Shown here: positions 17,281 to 26,007 of the stretch, piece after piece
Numbering within the stretch: position 1 is the stretch's first letter
Layout of the letters: each line of letters begins with the position of its first letter
Source: JAWMQL01 sp033283165
Lineage (GTDB): Bacteria > Pseudomonadota > Gammaproteobacteria > Pseudomonadales > Halieaceae
Length of the DNA: 64,000 bases
Reading direction: 5' to 3'
Assembly: GCA_033283165.1 (NCBI GenBank)
Contig: JAWMQL010000004.1
Coordinates: 444,514 to 508,513, forward strand
The notes under the pieces: generated by a model
What the model saw: only the letters and a program-made list of their open reading frames with translations
What the model was told of the DNA's origin: nothing
Databases searched by the model: none
Position numbers and translations under genes: made by a program

Positions 17281-19491
17281 ATGATGCATCTAGCCCGAGC
17301 TGTAATTTTCCCTCTATCTATTCTCGCCCTGTCCATCGGCCTCGTGGCCCAGGCTAACGCCCAGGGTCAGGCCCAACTGGAGGAGGTTCTGGTCACCGCG
17401 GAACACCGCGAGGCGAACCTGCAAGATACCCAGATTTCGATCAGCGCCCTGTCGGCCAGTGATATCAAGGAACTCGGCATCAGCAATTCCGTGGATCTGG
17501 GCCATTTCACTCCCAATGTGACCATTAACAAGTACCAGGGTGGCAAGTCCGGCATTGGCGTGAATATGCGCGGTGTCGGACAGAACGAGACGATCATCTC
17601 CTTCGACCCGGCCGTTGGTGTTTACCTGGATGATGTGCTGATTTCCAAGAACGTCGGCGCCCTGTTCGACGTGCTCGACCTGGAACGTATCGAGATCCTG
17701 CGCGGACCCCAGGGAACATTGTACGGGCGCAACACCATGGGCGGCACGGTGAATTACATTACCAAGAAACCCACCGATGAATTCGAGGGCAGCATCGCCG
17801 GCACCCTGGGTAGGTACGACCAGCGCGATATACGAGGCATTTTGAATATTCCATTGGCCGGTGCCGATAGCGGTATCGGCGCGCTTAGCACCCGTCTGAC
17901 AGCCGGCAAAATCAAGCGTGACGGTTCAATCGATAACAAGTTGCCGGGCGCGCCGGACAAGGAACTCGAGACCAGGGACCGGGAGATCTTCATGGCGCAC
18001 CTGCAGTGGCAGCCCACCGATAATTTGACCGCCCTGTACACTTACGACCGTTCCCGTATCGACGAAACCCCGCCCACGCCGTTTACCACCGGTACCAATC
18101 CCGCCTCATCCATTGGTCCGGTGCTGTTGCCCTTCTCGATCGGTTACCGGGCGGATCGGCCTGATGAAATTCTCGTGAACGGTTTCCACGTGGCGAAGAC
18201 CGACGTGGACGGCCACACGCTGCACATCGACTACAACTTTTCGGACAACCTCACCCTTAAGTCCATCACTGCCTATCGGGAAATGAAAAACCAGGCCTTC
18301 GCCGATTCCGATGGGTCGCCCGTGCCTGCAATCCAGACGATGGACACCAACGAGCACGAGCAGTTAACCCAGGAATTCCGGCTGGTCGGAGCGGCTATGG
18401 ACGACCGAATCGACTACGTGGCCGGGTTCTACTACATGGATGAAGAGGGCGACATCATCAACGATGTGAACGTGTTCGGAACGTCGAACCGGATCGAGGC
18501 TGAGATGGAGAACGACAACTGGGCGGTATACGGACAGGCCAGCTATTACCTCTCCGAGAAGCTGCGTGTGACGGCCGGATTGCGCTACACGGATGAGGAA
18601 AAATCCCTTTCCAAAACGGAGCAAAACATCGGCTTCATACCCGGGAATAACCTGGGCCTGATAAAGGCCAAGGACAACTGGAGCCGGGTGTCGCCCATGG
18701 CGTCGGTCAGTTACGACTGGACCGCGGATATCATGACCTACCTGAGAATCAGTTCCGGTTACCAGTCCGGCGGCCTGAACGTTCGCGACCAGAATCCGGT
18801 CAGTTTCCAGCGCGGCTACGACGAGGAAACCATGATTTCCTACGAGTTGGGTCTCAAGTCGAATCTCGGTGACCGCGTCCGTCTGAACGGCGCACTCTGG
18901 TTCAGCGACTATAAAGACAAGCGGATCAACAATTTCGACGCCGAAACCCTGGGCAATATTGTTACCAACGCGGAAAAGGTGGAAATCTGGGGAATCGAAC
19001 TCGAGATGCTTGCGCAGCTCAGTGACCATTTCCAACTCGGCGCCACCTACGGATACACGGACCCGGAGTTCAAGGAATACAACTTCGTGAACCCTGACGA
19101 TCCGACGGATGTCCAGGACCTGTCGAAAATCACCAACTTTTCCTATTCGCCGGAGAACACCGCCAGCGCCTATCTCAGGTTCGATTACCCCCTTGGTTTC
19201 GCCAGCTTGATCGCGCGGGTGGACTGGTCTTACAAGGATAAATACAACTTTCTGGCGCCCCAGCCTGAGCGTAATTTCCAGGGCTCTTACGATCTTTGGA
19301 ATGCCCGTGTGTCCCTGGACGAAATCGATGGTCCTGGTGACACGACGCTGCGGGTGTCGGCCTGGGGTAAGAACCTGACCGATGAGTCCTACTTCTTTAA
19401 TGGAGTCAACATCTACCCGACCTTCGGCTTCGACATCAACCTGTACGCCGAACCGCGGACCTATGGCGTAGACCTGGAGCTGCTGTTCTGA
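17281..19491 (+). CDS. TonB-dependent outer-membrane receptor
   Basis: Outer-membrane active-transport barrel of 736 residues. An N-terminal signal peptide with hydrophobic core VIFPLSILALSIGLVAQ ends near ANAQ, followed by the TonB box-like EEVLVTAEHR, the plug (GPQGTLYGRNTMGGTVNYITKKP) and the beta-barrel ending in Phe (LELLF). It probably imports the bulky hydrophobic substrate of the pathway across the outer membrane. Two adjacent ATGs exist (17281 and 17284). The SDR gene follows after 11 bp. Expression is likely controlled by the site B operator. Confidence 0.93.
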   Translation: MMHLARAVIFPLSILALSIGLVAQANAQGQAQLEEVLVTAEHREANLQDTQISISALSASDIKELGISNSVDLGHFTPNVTINKYQGGKSGIGVNMRGVGQNETIISFDPAVGVYLDDVLISKNVGALFDVLDLERIEILRGPQGTLYGRNTMGGTVNYITKKPTDEFEGSIAGTLGRYDQRDIRGILNIPLAGADSGIGALSTRLTAGKIKRDGSIDNKLPGAPDKELETRDREIFMAHLQWQPTDNLTALYTYDRSRIDETPPTPFTTGTNPASSIGPVLLPFSIGYRADRPDEILVNGFHVAKTDVDGHTLHIDYNFSDNLTLKSITAYREMKNQAFADSDGSPVPAIQTMDTNEHEQLTQEFRLVGAAMDDRIDYVAGFYYMDEEGDIINDVNVFGTSNRIEAEMENDNWAVYGQASYYLSEKLRVTAGLRYTDEEKSLSKTEQNIGFIPGNNLGLIKAKDNWSRVSPMASVSYDWTADIMTYLRISSGYQSGGLNVRDQNPVSFQRGYDEETMISYELGLKSNLGDRVRLNGALWFSDYKDKRINNFDAETLGNIVTNAEKVEIWGIELEMLAQLSDHFQLGATYGYTDPEFKEYNFVNPDDPTDVQDLSKITNFSYSPENTASAYLRFDYPLGFASLIARVDWSYKDKYNFLAPQPERNFQGSYDLWNARVSLDEIDGPGDTTLRVSAWGKNLTDESYFFNGVNIYPTFGFDINLYAEPRTYGVDLELLF

Positions 19492-19502
19492 GCCTGACGC
19501 CC

Positions 19503-20246
19503 GTGAAAACCGCGCTGGTCACCGGCGGCGGTGCCGGTATGGGCAAGGCGACCTGTGAGCGCCTGGCGAGGGACGGTTTGCGGGTCGCGGTACTGGATAT
19601 CGATGGCGACGCCGCCGCTCGGGTGGCCGACGGGATCAACCGGGATGGCGGTGAGGGGCTGGCCGTCGTGTGCGACGTGGTTCGGCAGGACCAGGTGGCG
19701 AAGGCGCTGGAGTCGGTCCGCGCGACGCTTGGCCCGGTCACGGTGCTGGTCAACAACGCCGCGGTGGATGATTTCTGTCCCTTCCAGGAGCTGGAAGAGG
19801 GCGCCTGGGACCGGGTGCTCGATATCAACCTGAAGAGCGTCTATAGCGTCACCCGGGCTGTCCTGCCCGACATGCTCGCCGCCGGCTGGGGAAGAATCGT
19901 CAATATGGCGTCCATGGCGGGGCAGACCGGCGCCCTGAATATGAGCCACTACAGCGCCAGCAAGGGCGGGGTCATTTCCCTGACGCGATCCCTGGCGATG
20001 GAGCTGGGTTCAAAAGGCATCACCGTCAACGCCATCGCGCCGGGCTTCATCGATACCCCCATGTCGAGGCGCGCGATCGACGGCAAGCAGTTCCCGGTGC
20101 CGGCGGAGCAGATTCTCGCCTCCTACCCGATCCCGCGCATCGGTCAGCCGGAGGAAGTTGCCGCCGCCTGTGCGTTTTTTGCCTCGGAGGAGGCCGGTTA
20201 TATCACCGCCCAGTTGCTCGGGGTGAACGGCGGCGCCGCGGTCTGA
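19503..20246 (+). CDS. SDR family oxidoreductase
   Basis: Classical SDR of 247 residues with TGGGAGMG (7-14), NNAA (84-87), Ser137, Tyr150 and Lys154. Start is GTG 19503. The C-terminal half, from APGFIDTPM to QLLGVNGGA, is very close to that of the SDR at 52227-52988, so the two are paralogues in the left and right modules. Its stop codon lies back to back with the stop of the convergent MFS gene (TGATCA). Confidence 0.92.
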   Translation: MKTALVTGGGAGMGKATCERLARDGLRVAVLDIDGDAAARVADGINRDGGEGLAVVCDVVRQDQVAKALESVRATLGPVTVLVNNAAVDDFCPFQELEEGAWDRVLDINLKSVYSVTRAVLPDMLAAGWGRIVNMASMAGQTGALNMSHYSASKGGVISLTRSLAMELGSKGITVNAIAPGFIDTPMSRRAIDGKQFPVPAEQILASYPIPRIGQPEEVAAACAFFASEEAGYITAQLLGVNGGAAV

Positions 20247-21626
20247 TCAGTGCTGGCTCCAGGCTTCTGCCGCAGCGACCGCCTCGCGCATCGCGCTGCG
20301 GCCCCGGAACAGGAAAAACGCCGCCAGTGGCAGGCAGCTGCCGAACATGGTGGCCATCCCCAGACCGATGGCGTTGCCGCCATAGACGTAGTCTGAAAAC
20401 GCCGCGATCAATACCGGGCCCAGGCTCATGGCCAGCAGTCCGATGGTGGTGGAGTAAAAGGCCACGCCCGCGCCGCGCAGCTCATTTGGGGTCACCAGGT
20501 TCAGTGACGCGACGTACACCGCCGTCATCGAGGTGACCAGGATCTGGAACCCCCCGAACCCGACCAGGAATACCCAGGGATTATCACTGGTCACGGCGAC
20601 CAGCCCAAAGGGAACGGCCACCGCCAGGCTCACTCCGTACCACAGGAAAGGCGCGTCCTTGTGACCGCGCTCGAACAGGTGGTTGACGACGGTGCCGCAC
20701 AGGAGCTTGCCCACCACACCTCCAATTATCATGGTAATGCCCAGCCCCAGGCCGATCTCGCTGCCACTCCAGCCAAATGTGCGTCCCATGTGCGCCGGGT
20801 ACCAGGCGGCAGCGCCAACGAAACCGACCGAGGCCAGGCCGAAACCCGCGTAGTGATGAAAGAAAAACCGGCCGCGGGACCGCATGAAGCGGATCAGGTC
20901 AGGATAGCAGCTCAGCATGCTGCTGAGCACAGACACGTCCTGTTTCTGGCTGTGCACGCCGCGCCGGCGTGGCTCCGGCATGGTGAAGCTCAACAGGGAG
21001 ATCACCAGACCCGGCACGCCGATGATGAGAAATACCGACTGCCACGGCTTCACCTCGCCGATGAGCGGCAGAACCACCGCGTCCGCCCGGGAGACCACGT
21101 CGACCAGGACGCCGCCGAACAGGTAGGCGCACCCGGATCCGGCGGATGCGCCCAGCGAATACACTGCCAGGGCCAGGGTCAGGCGCGCCGGTGGGAACAG
21201 GTCGGTGATCATTGACGTGGCACAGGGATTCAGGCCGGCCTCGCCGGCGCCGACCCCGACCCGCGCCAGCAGCAGGTGGCCGAAGTCCCGCGCCAGGCCA
21301 CAGGCCGCCGTGGCCAGGGACCAGACGGATACGCTGACAAAGATGATCAGGCGCCGGCTGAAGCGGTCCGACAGGGTCCCGGCAAGCAGGCCGAACAGGG
21401 AAAAGGTCACCGCGAACGCCATGCCGTGCAGCATGCCGAACTGCACATCGCTGATACCGATATCCGCTTTGATCGGGTCCACCAGCAGTGAAATGATGGT
21501 CCGGTCCAGGATGGACAGCCAGTACAGTACCGCCAGCAGGCCGGTGGAGTACCAGGCGATGGACGCAGCGGGGTAGGCTGGCCCTGGCGTGTTGCCGGCC
21601 GCCGGAGATGGTTTGCTGGTAGACAT
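20247..21626 (-). CDS. MFS transporter, spinster-like
   Basis: Inner-membrane major facilitator of 459 residues with about 12 hydrophobic segments. The loop 2-3 signature appears as GTLSDRFSRRLIIF, and an RVGVGAGEAGLNP segment in helix 4-5 is typical of the spinster/hexuronate-type branch often found in aromatic and steroid catabolic islands. It likely carries the substrate or an intermediate across the inner membrane. It is the only transporter of this class in the window and is divergent from the aldo/keto reductase gene. Confidence 0.92.
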   Translation of the reverse strand: MSTSKPSPAAGNTPGPAYPAASIAWYSTGLLAVLYWLSILDRTIISLLVDPIKADIGISDVQFGMLHGMAFAVTFSLFGLLAGTLSDRFSRRLIIFVSVSVWSLATAACGLARDFGHLLLARVGVGAGEAGLNPCATSMITDLFPPARLTLALAVYSLGASAGSGCAYLFGGVLVDVVSRADAVVLPLIGEVKPWQSVFLIIGVPGLVISLLSFTMPEPRRRGVHSQKQDVSVLSSMLSCYPDLIRFMRSRGRFFFHHYAGFGLASVGFVGAAAWYPAHMGRTFGWSGSEIGLGLGITMIIGGVVGKLLCGTVVNHLFERGHKDAPFLWYGVSLAVAVPFGLVAVTSDNPWVFLVGFGGFQILVTSMTAVYVASLNLVTPNELRGAGVAFYSTTIGLLAMSLGPVLIAAFSDYVYGGNAIGLGMATMFGSCLPLAAFFLFRGRSAMREAVAAAEAWSQH

Positions 21627-21731
21627 CAGTGTTGGTTGTTATTTATCGTGAAGCTATCTTATGTCAGGGCGGCGCCTTTTGACAGGCGATTGGCGCGGCG
21701 ACAGGGAAAAATTCGGGCAAGAGGATAAAAC

Positions 21732-22793
21732 ATGGCAACCACACTGGATCACTACCGCCTGCTGGGCCGCTCCGGCCTGCGCGTATCACCGCTCTGCCTG
21801 GGCACCATGACCTTCGGCGTGCCCGCGAGCTGGGGGTGCGGGGAAGTGGAGGCGCGGCGGATATTCGACCGTTACGTAGAGGATGGCGGCAATTTCATCG
21901 ACACCGCGAATTTTTACGCCGAGGGCGAGTCGGAACGCATGATCGGCGACCTGGTGCAGGGCCGGCGGGAGCAGATGGTCATCGCCACCAAGTACTCCCT
22001 CACCATGCGCCGGGGGGACCCCAATGCCAGCGGCAACCACCGCAAGAACATGGTGCAATCGGTGGAACACAGCCTCAAGCGCCTGGGCAGCGACTACATC
22101 GACCTGTTGTATCTTCACGTCTGGGACGAACGCACACCGGTGGAGGAAATCCTGCGCGCCTTCGACGACCTGGTGCGCGCCGGGAAGATACTCTACGTCG
22201 GTATCTCGGATACCCCCGCCTGGCAGGTCTCGCGCATGCAGGCCATCGCGGAGTTGCGTGGCTGGTCGCCCGTGGTGGGGCTCCAGATTCCCTACAGCCT
22301 GGCGGAACGCACCGTGGAAAGAGACCTGATTCCCATGGCCCGGACGATGGGCATGGGCGTCCTGCCCTGGTCGCCGCTGGCCGGGGGCACCCTGACCGGC
22401 AAGTACGGGCAAGGTGACCTGGAGGCGTCCGCCGCCGGCAGCGGCGCCGCGGATTCCCGCAGGGACATCAACCTGGCCTCCGGTCGGCTCAGTTCACGAA
22501 CACTCGCCATCGCCGACGAGGTCCGCGCGATCGCCCGGGAGTTGGGCCGCACCCCGGCCCAGGTGGCCCTGGCGTGGACCCTGTGCAACCCCGCAGTCAC
22601 CTCCACCATCCTTGGTGTGCGAACCCTGGGCCAGCTGGAGGACAATATCGCTGCCCTGGAGCTGGACCTCGACGGGGAACAACTGGCCCGGCTGGACCAG
22701 GTCAGCGGGATCGAGGCGGGATTTCCCCACGAGATGATCGGTTCCCCGATCGCTCACTGGATGTTCGGCGAGGTCGAGGTGGAGCTGCCCTGA
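21732..22793 (+). CDS. Aldo/keto reductase
   Basis: NADP-dependent reductase of 353 residues with a TIM barrel. The catalytic tetrad is visible: Asp in FIDTANFYAEG, Tyr in the same segment, Lys in VIATKYS and His in LLYLHVWD. The C-terminal STILGVRTLGQLEDN is the NADPH-binding region. It is of the YajO/Tas-like branch. It would reduce a ketone or aldehyde intermediate. AAGAGGA precedes the ATG. It stands alone between the divergent MFS gene and the promoter unit at 22802. Confidence 0.92.
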   Translation: MATTLDHYRLLGRSGLRVSPLCLGTMTFGVPASWGCGEVEARRIFDRYVEDGGNFIDTANFYAEGESERMIGDLVQGRREQMVIATKYSLTMRRGDPNASGNHRKNMVQSVEHSLKRLGSDYIDLLYLHVWDERTPVEEILRAFDDLVRAGKILYVGISDTPAWQVSRMQAIAELRGWSPVVGLQIPYSLAERTVERDLIPMARTMGMGVLPWSPLAGGTLTGKYGQGDLEASAAGSGAADSRRDINLASGRLSSRTLAIADEVRAIARELGRTPAQVALAWTLCNPAVTSTILGVRTLGQLEDNIAALELDLDGEQLARLDQVSGIEAGFPHEMIGSPIAHWMFGEVEVELP

Positions 22794-22801
22794 CTCGCGC
22801 A

Positions 22802-22849
22802 TTGCCCGGCGGGGCATTCTCCACTACTATACAACACAGGTGTTCATTA
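22802..22849 (+). promoter_or_regulatory. Promoter with family-1 operator (site C)
   Basis: -35 TTGCCC (22802-22807), 17-bp spacer, -10 TACTAT (22825-22830), then operator ACAACACAGGTGTTCATTA (22831-22849) with the perfect inverted repeat AACAC-AG-GTGTT. This is the best sigma-70 spacing among the four family-1 sites. The GGAGG of the next gene begins 6 bp after the operator. Confidence 0.65.
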
Positions 22850-22869
22850 TTGAACGGAGGCGGTTCGCG

Positions 22870-24246
22870 ATGTTGCGGAAATGGTTTCTGCCGGTGCAAC
22901 TCGTGGCGGGCCTGCTTGTCGCGCATCTTAACGTCACCGCACTGGCGGCAACGGCTCGGCCAGCCGCCGCTGAACCGGGTCAAGAGGAAAGCATTTTGAA
23001 TAACGATGAAGACAAGTCCGCCAGCGCCATGCCGCTGGGCGCCCTGACCGGGATCGGCAGCCGCAGCGGGCAGCTGGTGGAGGTCAACGACCACCTGTGG
23101 GTGTCCAAGGACATCAGCGACAGCATCCTGATCACCACCCCCGAGGGGAACGTGGTGATCAACAGCGGCATGCCGGGTAACGGCGAGCAGCACCGGGAGC
23201 GATTCAACTCCGTCAGCAGCGGGCCGGTAAACTACCTGGTAATCACCCAGTGTCACGCGGATCATTTCGGGGGCGCCTACGGCATCCGCGATCCGGAAAC
23301 CCGGGTTATCACCCAGGCGAATTTTACCCGCTGCCGGGAGTACTGGCGCATCCTGGAGGAGTTCTACACCCGGCGTTCCGGCAAGCTGTGGGGGTCGGTG
23401 CTGGGCGAGCGACGTAATGTCCGCGAGCTGATCCGGGAGGTGGAGCCGGATCTCACCTTCAAGGAAAGCCACGAGTTCGAGTTGGGGGGTCGTCACTTCG
23501 CCCTCTACGCCGCTCCGGGCGGGGAGAGCGAAGACGGCTCGGTGGTGTGGCTGCCCCAGGACAGGACAGTGATTACCGGCAACCTGTTCGGGCCCGTATT
23601 CGGCAACATGCCCAACCTGTATACCATCCGCGGCGACAAGATCCGCTCCGCCAAACGCTTCATCGAGTCACTGGATTTCGTCCTGGCGCTGGAACCGGTG
23701 GTCATCGTCACCGGCCACGAGGTGATCGAGGGTGAGCAGGCGATCCGGGATGCACTGACCCGTCTGCGCGCGGCGGTCCTGCACGTGCACGACTACACGG
23801 TTGCGGGCATGAACGCGGGCAAGGACGTGCACACCCTGATGCGCGAGGTGACGCTGCCGGAAGAGCTGCAGGTCGGCCAGGCCCACGGCAAGCTGTCCTG
23901 GTGCGTGCGCGCGATCTGGGAGGAGTACGCTGGGTGGTTTCACTACGACGCCACCACCTCCCTGTACGGTGTGCCCGGCAGCGCGGTGGCGGGCGACCTG
24001 GTGGAACTGGCCGGCGGCGCCGATGCGCTGGCGGCGCGCGCCGAGCACTATATTGCCGACGCCAAACCCCTGGAAGCCCTGCACCTGGTGCAGATCGCGC
24101 TGCAGGCGGAGCCGGCCAACGAGCGCGCTTTGCGCGCCAGGGTCGGCGCCCACCAGCAACTGCTGGAAGCGTCTGGCGGTGAGAATTTCAGCGAGGTGAT
24201 GTGGCTGAAGTCAGAGATCGCGGCCGCCGAAGCCGCGCTGGATTGA
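22870..24246 (+). CDS. Metallo-beta-lactamase-fold protein with alkyl-sulfatase dimerisation domain
   Basis: Protein of 458 residues. A hydrophobic N-terminus (residues about 5-28) ending near ALAA suggests export. The MBL domain follows (about 65-300), then an alkyl-sulfatase dimerisation region (about 310-450). The zinc motif H-x-H-x-D-H is altered to Gln127-C-H-A-D-H132, and the later APGHT-type His is also absent (APGGESED), while TGHEV keeps its His. Zinc binding and sulfatase activity are therefore uncertain. ATG 22870 is chosen because GGAGG sits 9 bp upstream. It is followed 3 bp later by a KstD-like gene. Confidence 0.85.
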   Translation: MLRKWFLPVQLVAGLLVAHLNVTALAATARPAAAEPGQEESILNNDEDKSASAMPLGALTGIGSRSGQLVEVNDHLWVSKDISDSILITTPEGNVVINSGMPGNGEQHRERFNSVSSGPVNYLVITQCHADHFGGAYGIRDPETRVITQANFTRCREYWRILEEFYTRRSGKLWGSVLGERRNVRELIREVEPDLTFKESHEFELGGRHFALYAAPGGESEDGSVVWLPQDRTVITGNLFGPVFGNMPNLYTIRGDKIRSAKRFIESLDFVLALEPVVIVTGHEVIEGEQAIRDALTRLRAAVLHVHDYTVAGMNAGKDVHTLMREVTLPEELQVGQAHGKLSWCVRAIWEEYAGWFHYDATTSLYGVPGSAVAGDLVELAGGADALAARAEHYIADAKPLEALHLVQIALQAEPANERALRARVGAHQQLLEASGGENFSEVMWLKSEIAAAEAALD

Positions 24247-24249
24247 ACG

Positions 24250-25932
24250 ATGACCTCCTTCGATGAGCAATACGATTTCGTGATCGTCGGCAGCGGCGCC
24301 GGTTCGATGGTTGCTGCCCTGTACCTGCAACAGCGCGGCAAGCGTGTGTTGATCCTGGAGAAGACCGATCTGGTCGGCGGCAGCACCGCCCGCTCCGGTG
24401 GCATCATGTGGATTCCCGACAACCCCTTCATGGCCCGGGATGGCGTGAGCGACAGCTACGACAACGCCGCGCGCTACCTGGATGCTGTCTGCGGCGGCCA
24501 GGAGGACGCGCCAGCCGCCACGCCGGAACGGCGGCAGGTGTTTCTGACCGCGGCGCCGCGCATGATCGAGTTTCTTGTCAGCCAGGGTATCGAGCTTGAC
24601 CGGTCCCGCTACTGGCCGGACTACTACGACGAACTGCCCGGTGGTTCGGCCCCGGGTCGCACGGTTTTTGCCCGGCCCTTCAATGTCAAAAAGCTGGGTC
24701 CCTGGCGCGACCGGCTGCGGCCCAGCTTCATCAGCCTGCCCGGTGACCTGCCGGCCAGTATCGAAGAGATGCGGCAGCTGTCCCTGTACAGGCGTTCCTG
24801 GCGGGGACGCGGCATGATGCTCAAGGTGGTATTGCGCGGGCTGCTGGGCCGCCTGTTGGGGCGGCGCTACGTATCCGGTGGCGCGGCCCTGCAGGGCCGC
24901 ATGCTGCAGGCGGTACTGCGGGCGGGCATCGATATCCGCGTCGAGTCGCCGGTGAAGGAACTGCTGTTCGAGAACGAGGCGGTAACCGGGGTGCTCACGG
25001 TCCGCGACGGCCAGCCCTGGCGGGTGGGTGCGCACCTGGGGGTGCTGGTCAACGCCGGCGGATTCGGGCGCAACCAGGCCATGCGCGAGCGCTACCAGCC
25101 CGGCACCTCGGCGGACTGGAGCCTGGCGTCCCCGGGGGATACCGGGGAGATGATCGAGGAAATGCTGCGCCATGGGGCGGCGCCGGCGCAGCTGGAGGAA
25201 TTTGTCGGCTTCCAGGCCACAGTACCCCCGGGTTACGAGAATGAGGAATTCAAGCCGGGGATGCAGGGCATGACGGCCGCGCCCCACGCGATCCTGGTGG
25301 ACCGCAGCGGCGTTCGCTACATGAACGAGGGCGGCTCCTACATGGCCTACTGCAAGGGCATGCTGGAGCGGGACAGGGAGGTCCCGGCGGTGCCCAGCTG
25401 GGCGATTTTTGACAGCCAGCACATACGCAAGTACATGCTGGCGGGCACCATGCCGGGCAGTGAGAAACCGCAGGAGTGGTACGACTCCGGGTACCTGAAA
25501 AAAGCGGCGACGCTGGAGGACCTGGCCCGGCAGATCGAGGTGGACCCGGCGGTACTGGTGTCCACCGTGGCGCGCTTCAACGGCTTCGTGGCCAACAACC
25601 GGGACGAGGACTTCGGCCGCGGCGCGCGGGCCTACGACAACTGGCTCGGCGATCCCCTGCACCAGCCGTCCCAGACCCTGGGGACCATCGAGGAGGCGCC
25701 TTTTTACGCCATGCCGGTAGTGCCCGGCGACGTGGGGACCTTTGGCGGGGTGTTGACCGACGAGCACGCCCGGGTGCTGCGCGAGGACGGCTCGCCCATC
25801 CCCGGCCTGTACGCCACGGGCGTGTCGACCGGCTCGGTGATGGGACGGGTCTACCCCGGCGCGGGCTGCAGTATCGGTCCGGGGTTCACCTGGGGCTACG
25901 TGGCGGCCCGGTTCGTCGCCGGCGAAGCCTAA
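24250..25932 (+). CDS. FAD-dependent oxidoreductase, KstD-like
   Basis: Flavoprotein of 560 residues in the same family as the genes at 2224 and 27548, and closest to the latter. Visible motifs are GSGAGSMVAALYL, LEKTDLVGGSTARSGG, the pocket segment APFYAMPVVPGDVGTFGG and the FAD-binding ATGVSTGSVMGRVYPGAG. It probably desaturates a ring ketone. The gene is 3 bp from the MBL-fold gene and ends just before a perfect 25-bp palindrome that separates it from the convergent ALDH gene. Confidence 0.87.
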   Translation: MTSFDEQYDFVIVGSGAGSMVAALYLQQRGKRVLILEKTDLVGGSTARSGGIMWIPDNPFMARDGVSDSYDNAARYLDAVCGGQEDAPAATPERRQVFLTAAPRMIEFLVSQGIELDRSRYWPDYYDELPGGSAPGRTVFARPFNVKKLGPWRDRLRPSFISLPGDLPASIEEMRQLSLYRRSWRGRGMMLKVVLRGLLGRLLGRRYVSGGAALQGRMLQAVLRAGIDIRVESPVKELLFENEAVTGVLTVRDGQPWRVGAHLGVLVNAGGFGRNQAMRERYQPGTSADWSLASPGDTGEMIEEMLRHGAAPAQLEEFVGFQATVPPGYENEEFKPGMQGMTAAPHAILVDRSGVRYMNEGGSYMAYCKGMLERDREVPAVPSWAIFDSQHIRKYMLAGTMPGSEKPQEWYDSGYLKKAATLEDLARQIEVDPAVLVSTVARFNGFVANNRDEDFGRGARAYDNWLGDPLHQPSQTLGTIEEAPFYAMPVVPGDVGTFGGVLTDEHARVLREDGSPIPGLYATGVSTGSVMGRVYPGAGCSIGPGFTWGYVAARFVAGEA

Positions 25933-25943
25933 AGAGGGGATAT

Positions 25944-25997
25944 AAAAAGGGGACAGTTCACTTAATTCCTAAGAATTAAGTGAACTGTCCCCTTTTT
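25944..25997. terminator. Perfect 25-bp palindrome between convergent genes; likely bidirectional terminator
   Basis: Arms 25944-25968 and 25973-25997 are perfect reverse complements around a CTAA loop. The outer ends are AAAAA and TTTTT, so on either strand the transcript forms a strong hairpin followed by five U. It lies 11 bp past one stop and 10 bp before the convergent stop. The inner core GGGGACAGTTCACTTAATTC is nearly shared with the palindrome at 36969-37029, which points to a mobile REP-type repeat recruited as a terminator. Confidence 0.75.
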
Positions 25998-26007
25998 AAG
26001 TGGCGCT

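Noticed and set aside
21600..21731. A fifth family-1 site in the MFS/aldo-keto reductase divergent gap (GTGTTGGTTGTTATTTAT)
   Set aside because: It resembles part of the operator but the AACA-N4-TGTT spacing and the adjoining TAnnAT are not kept, so I did not count it.
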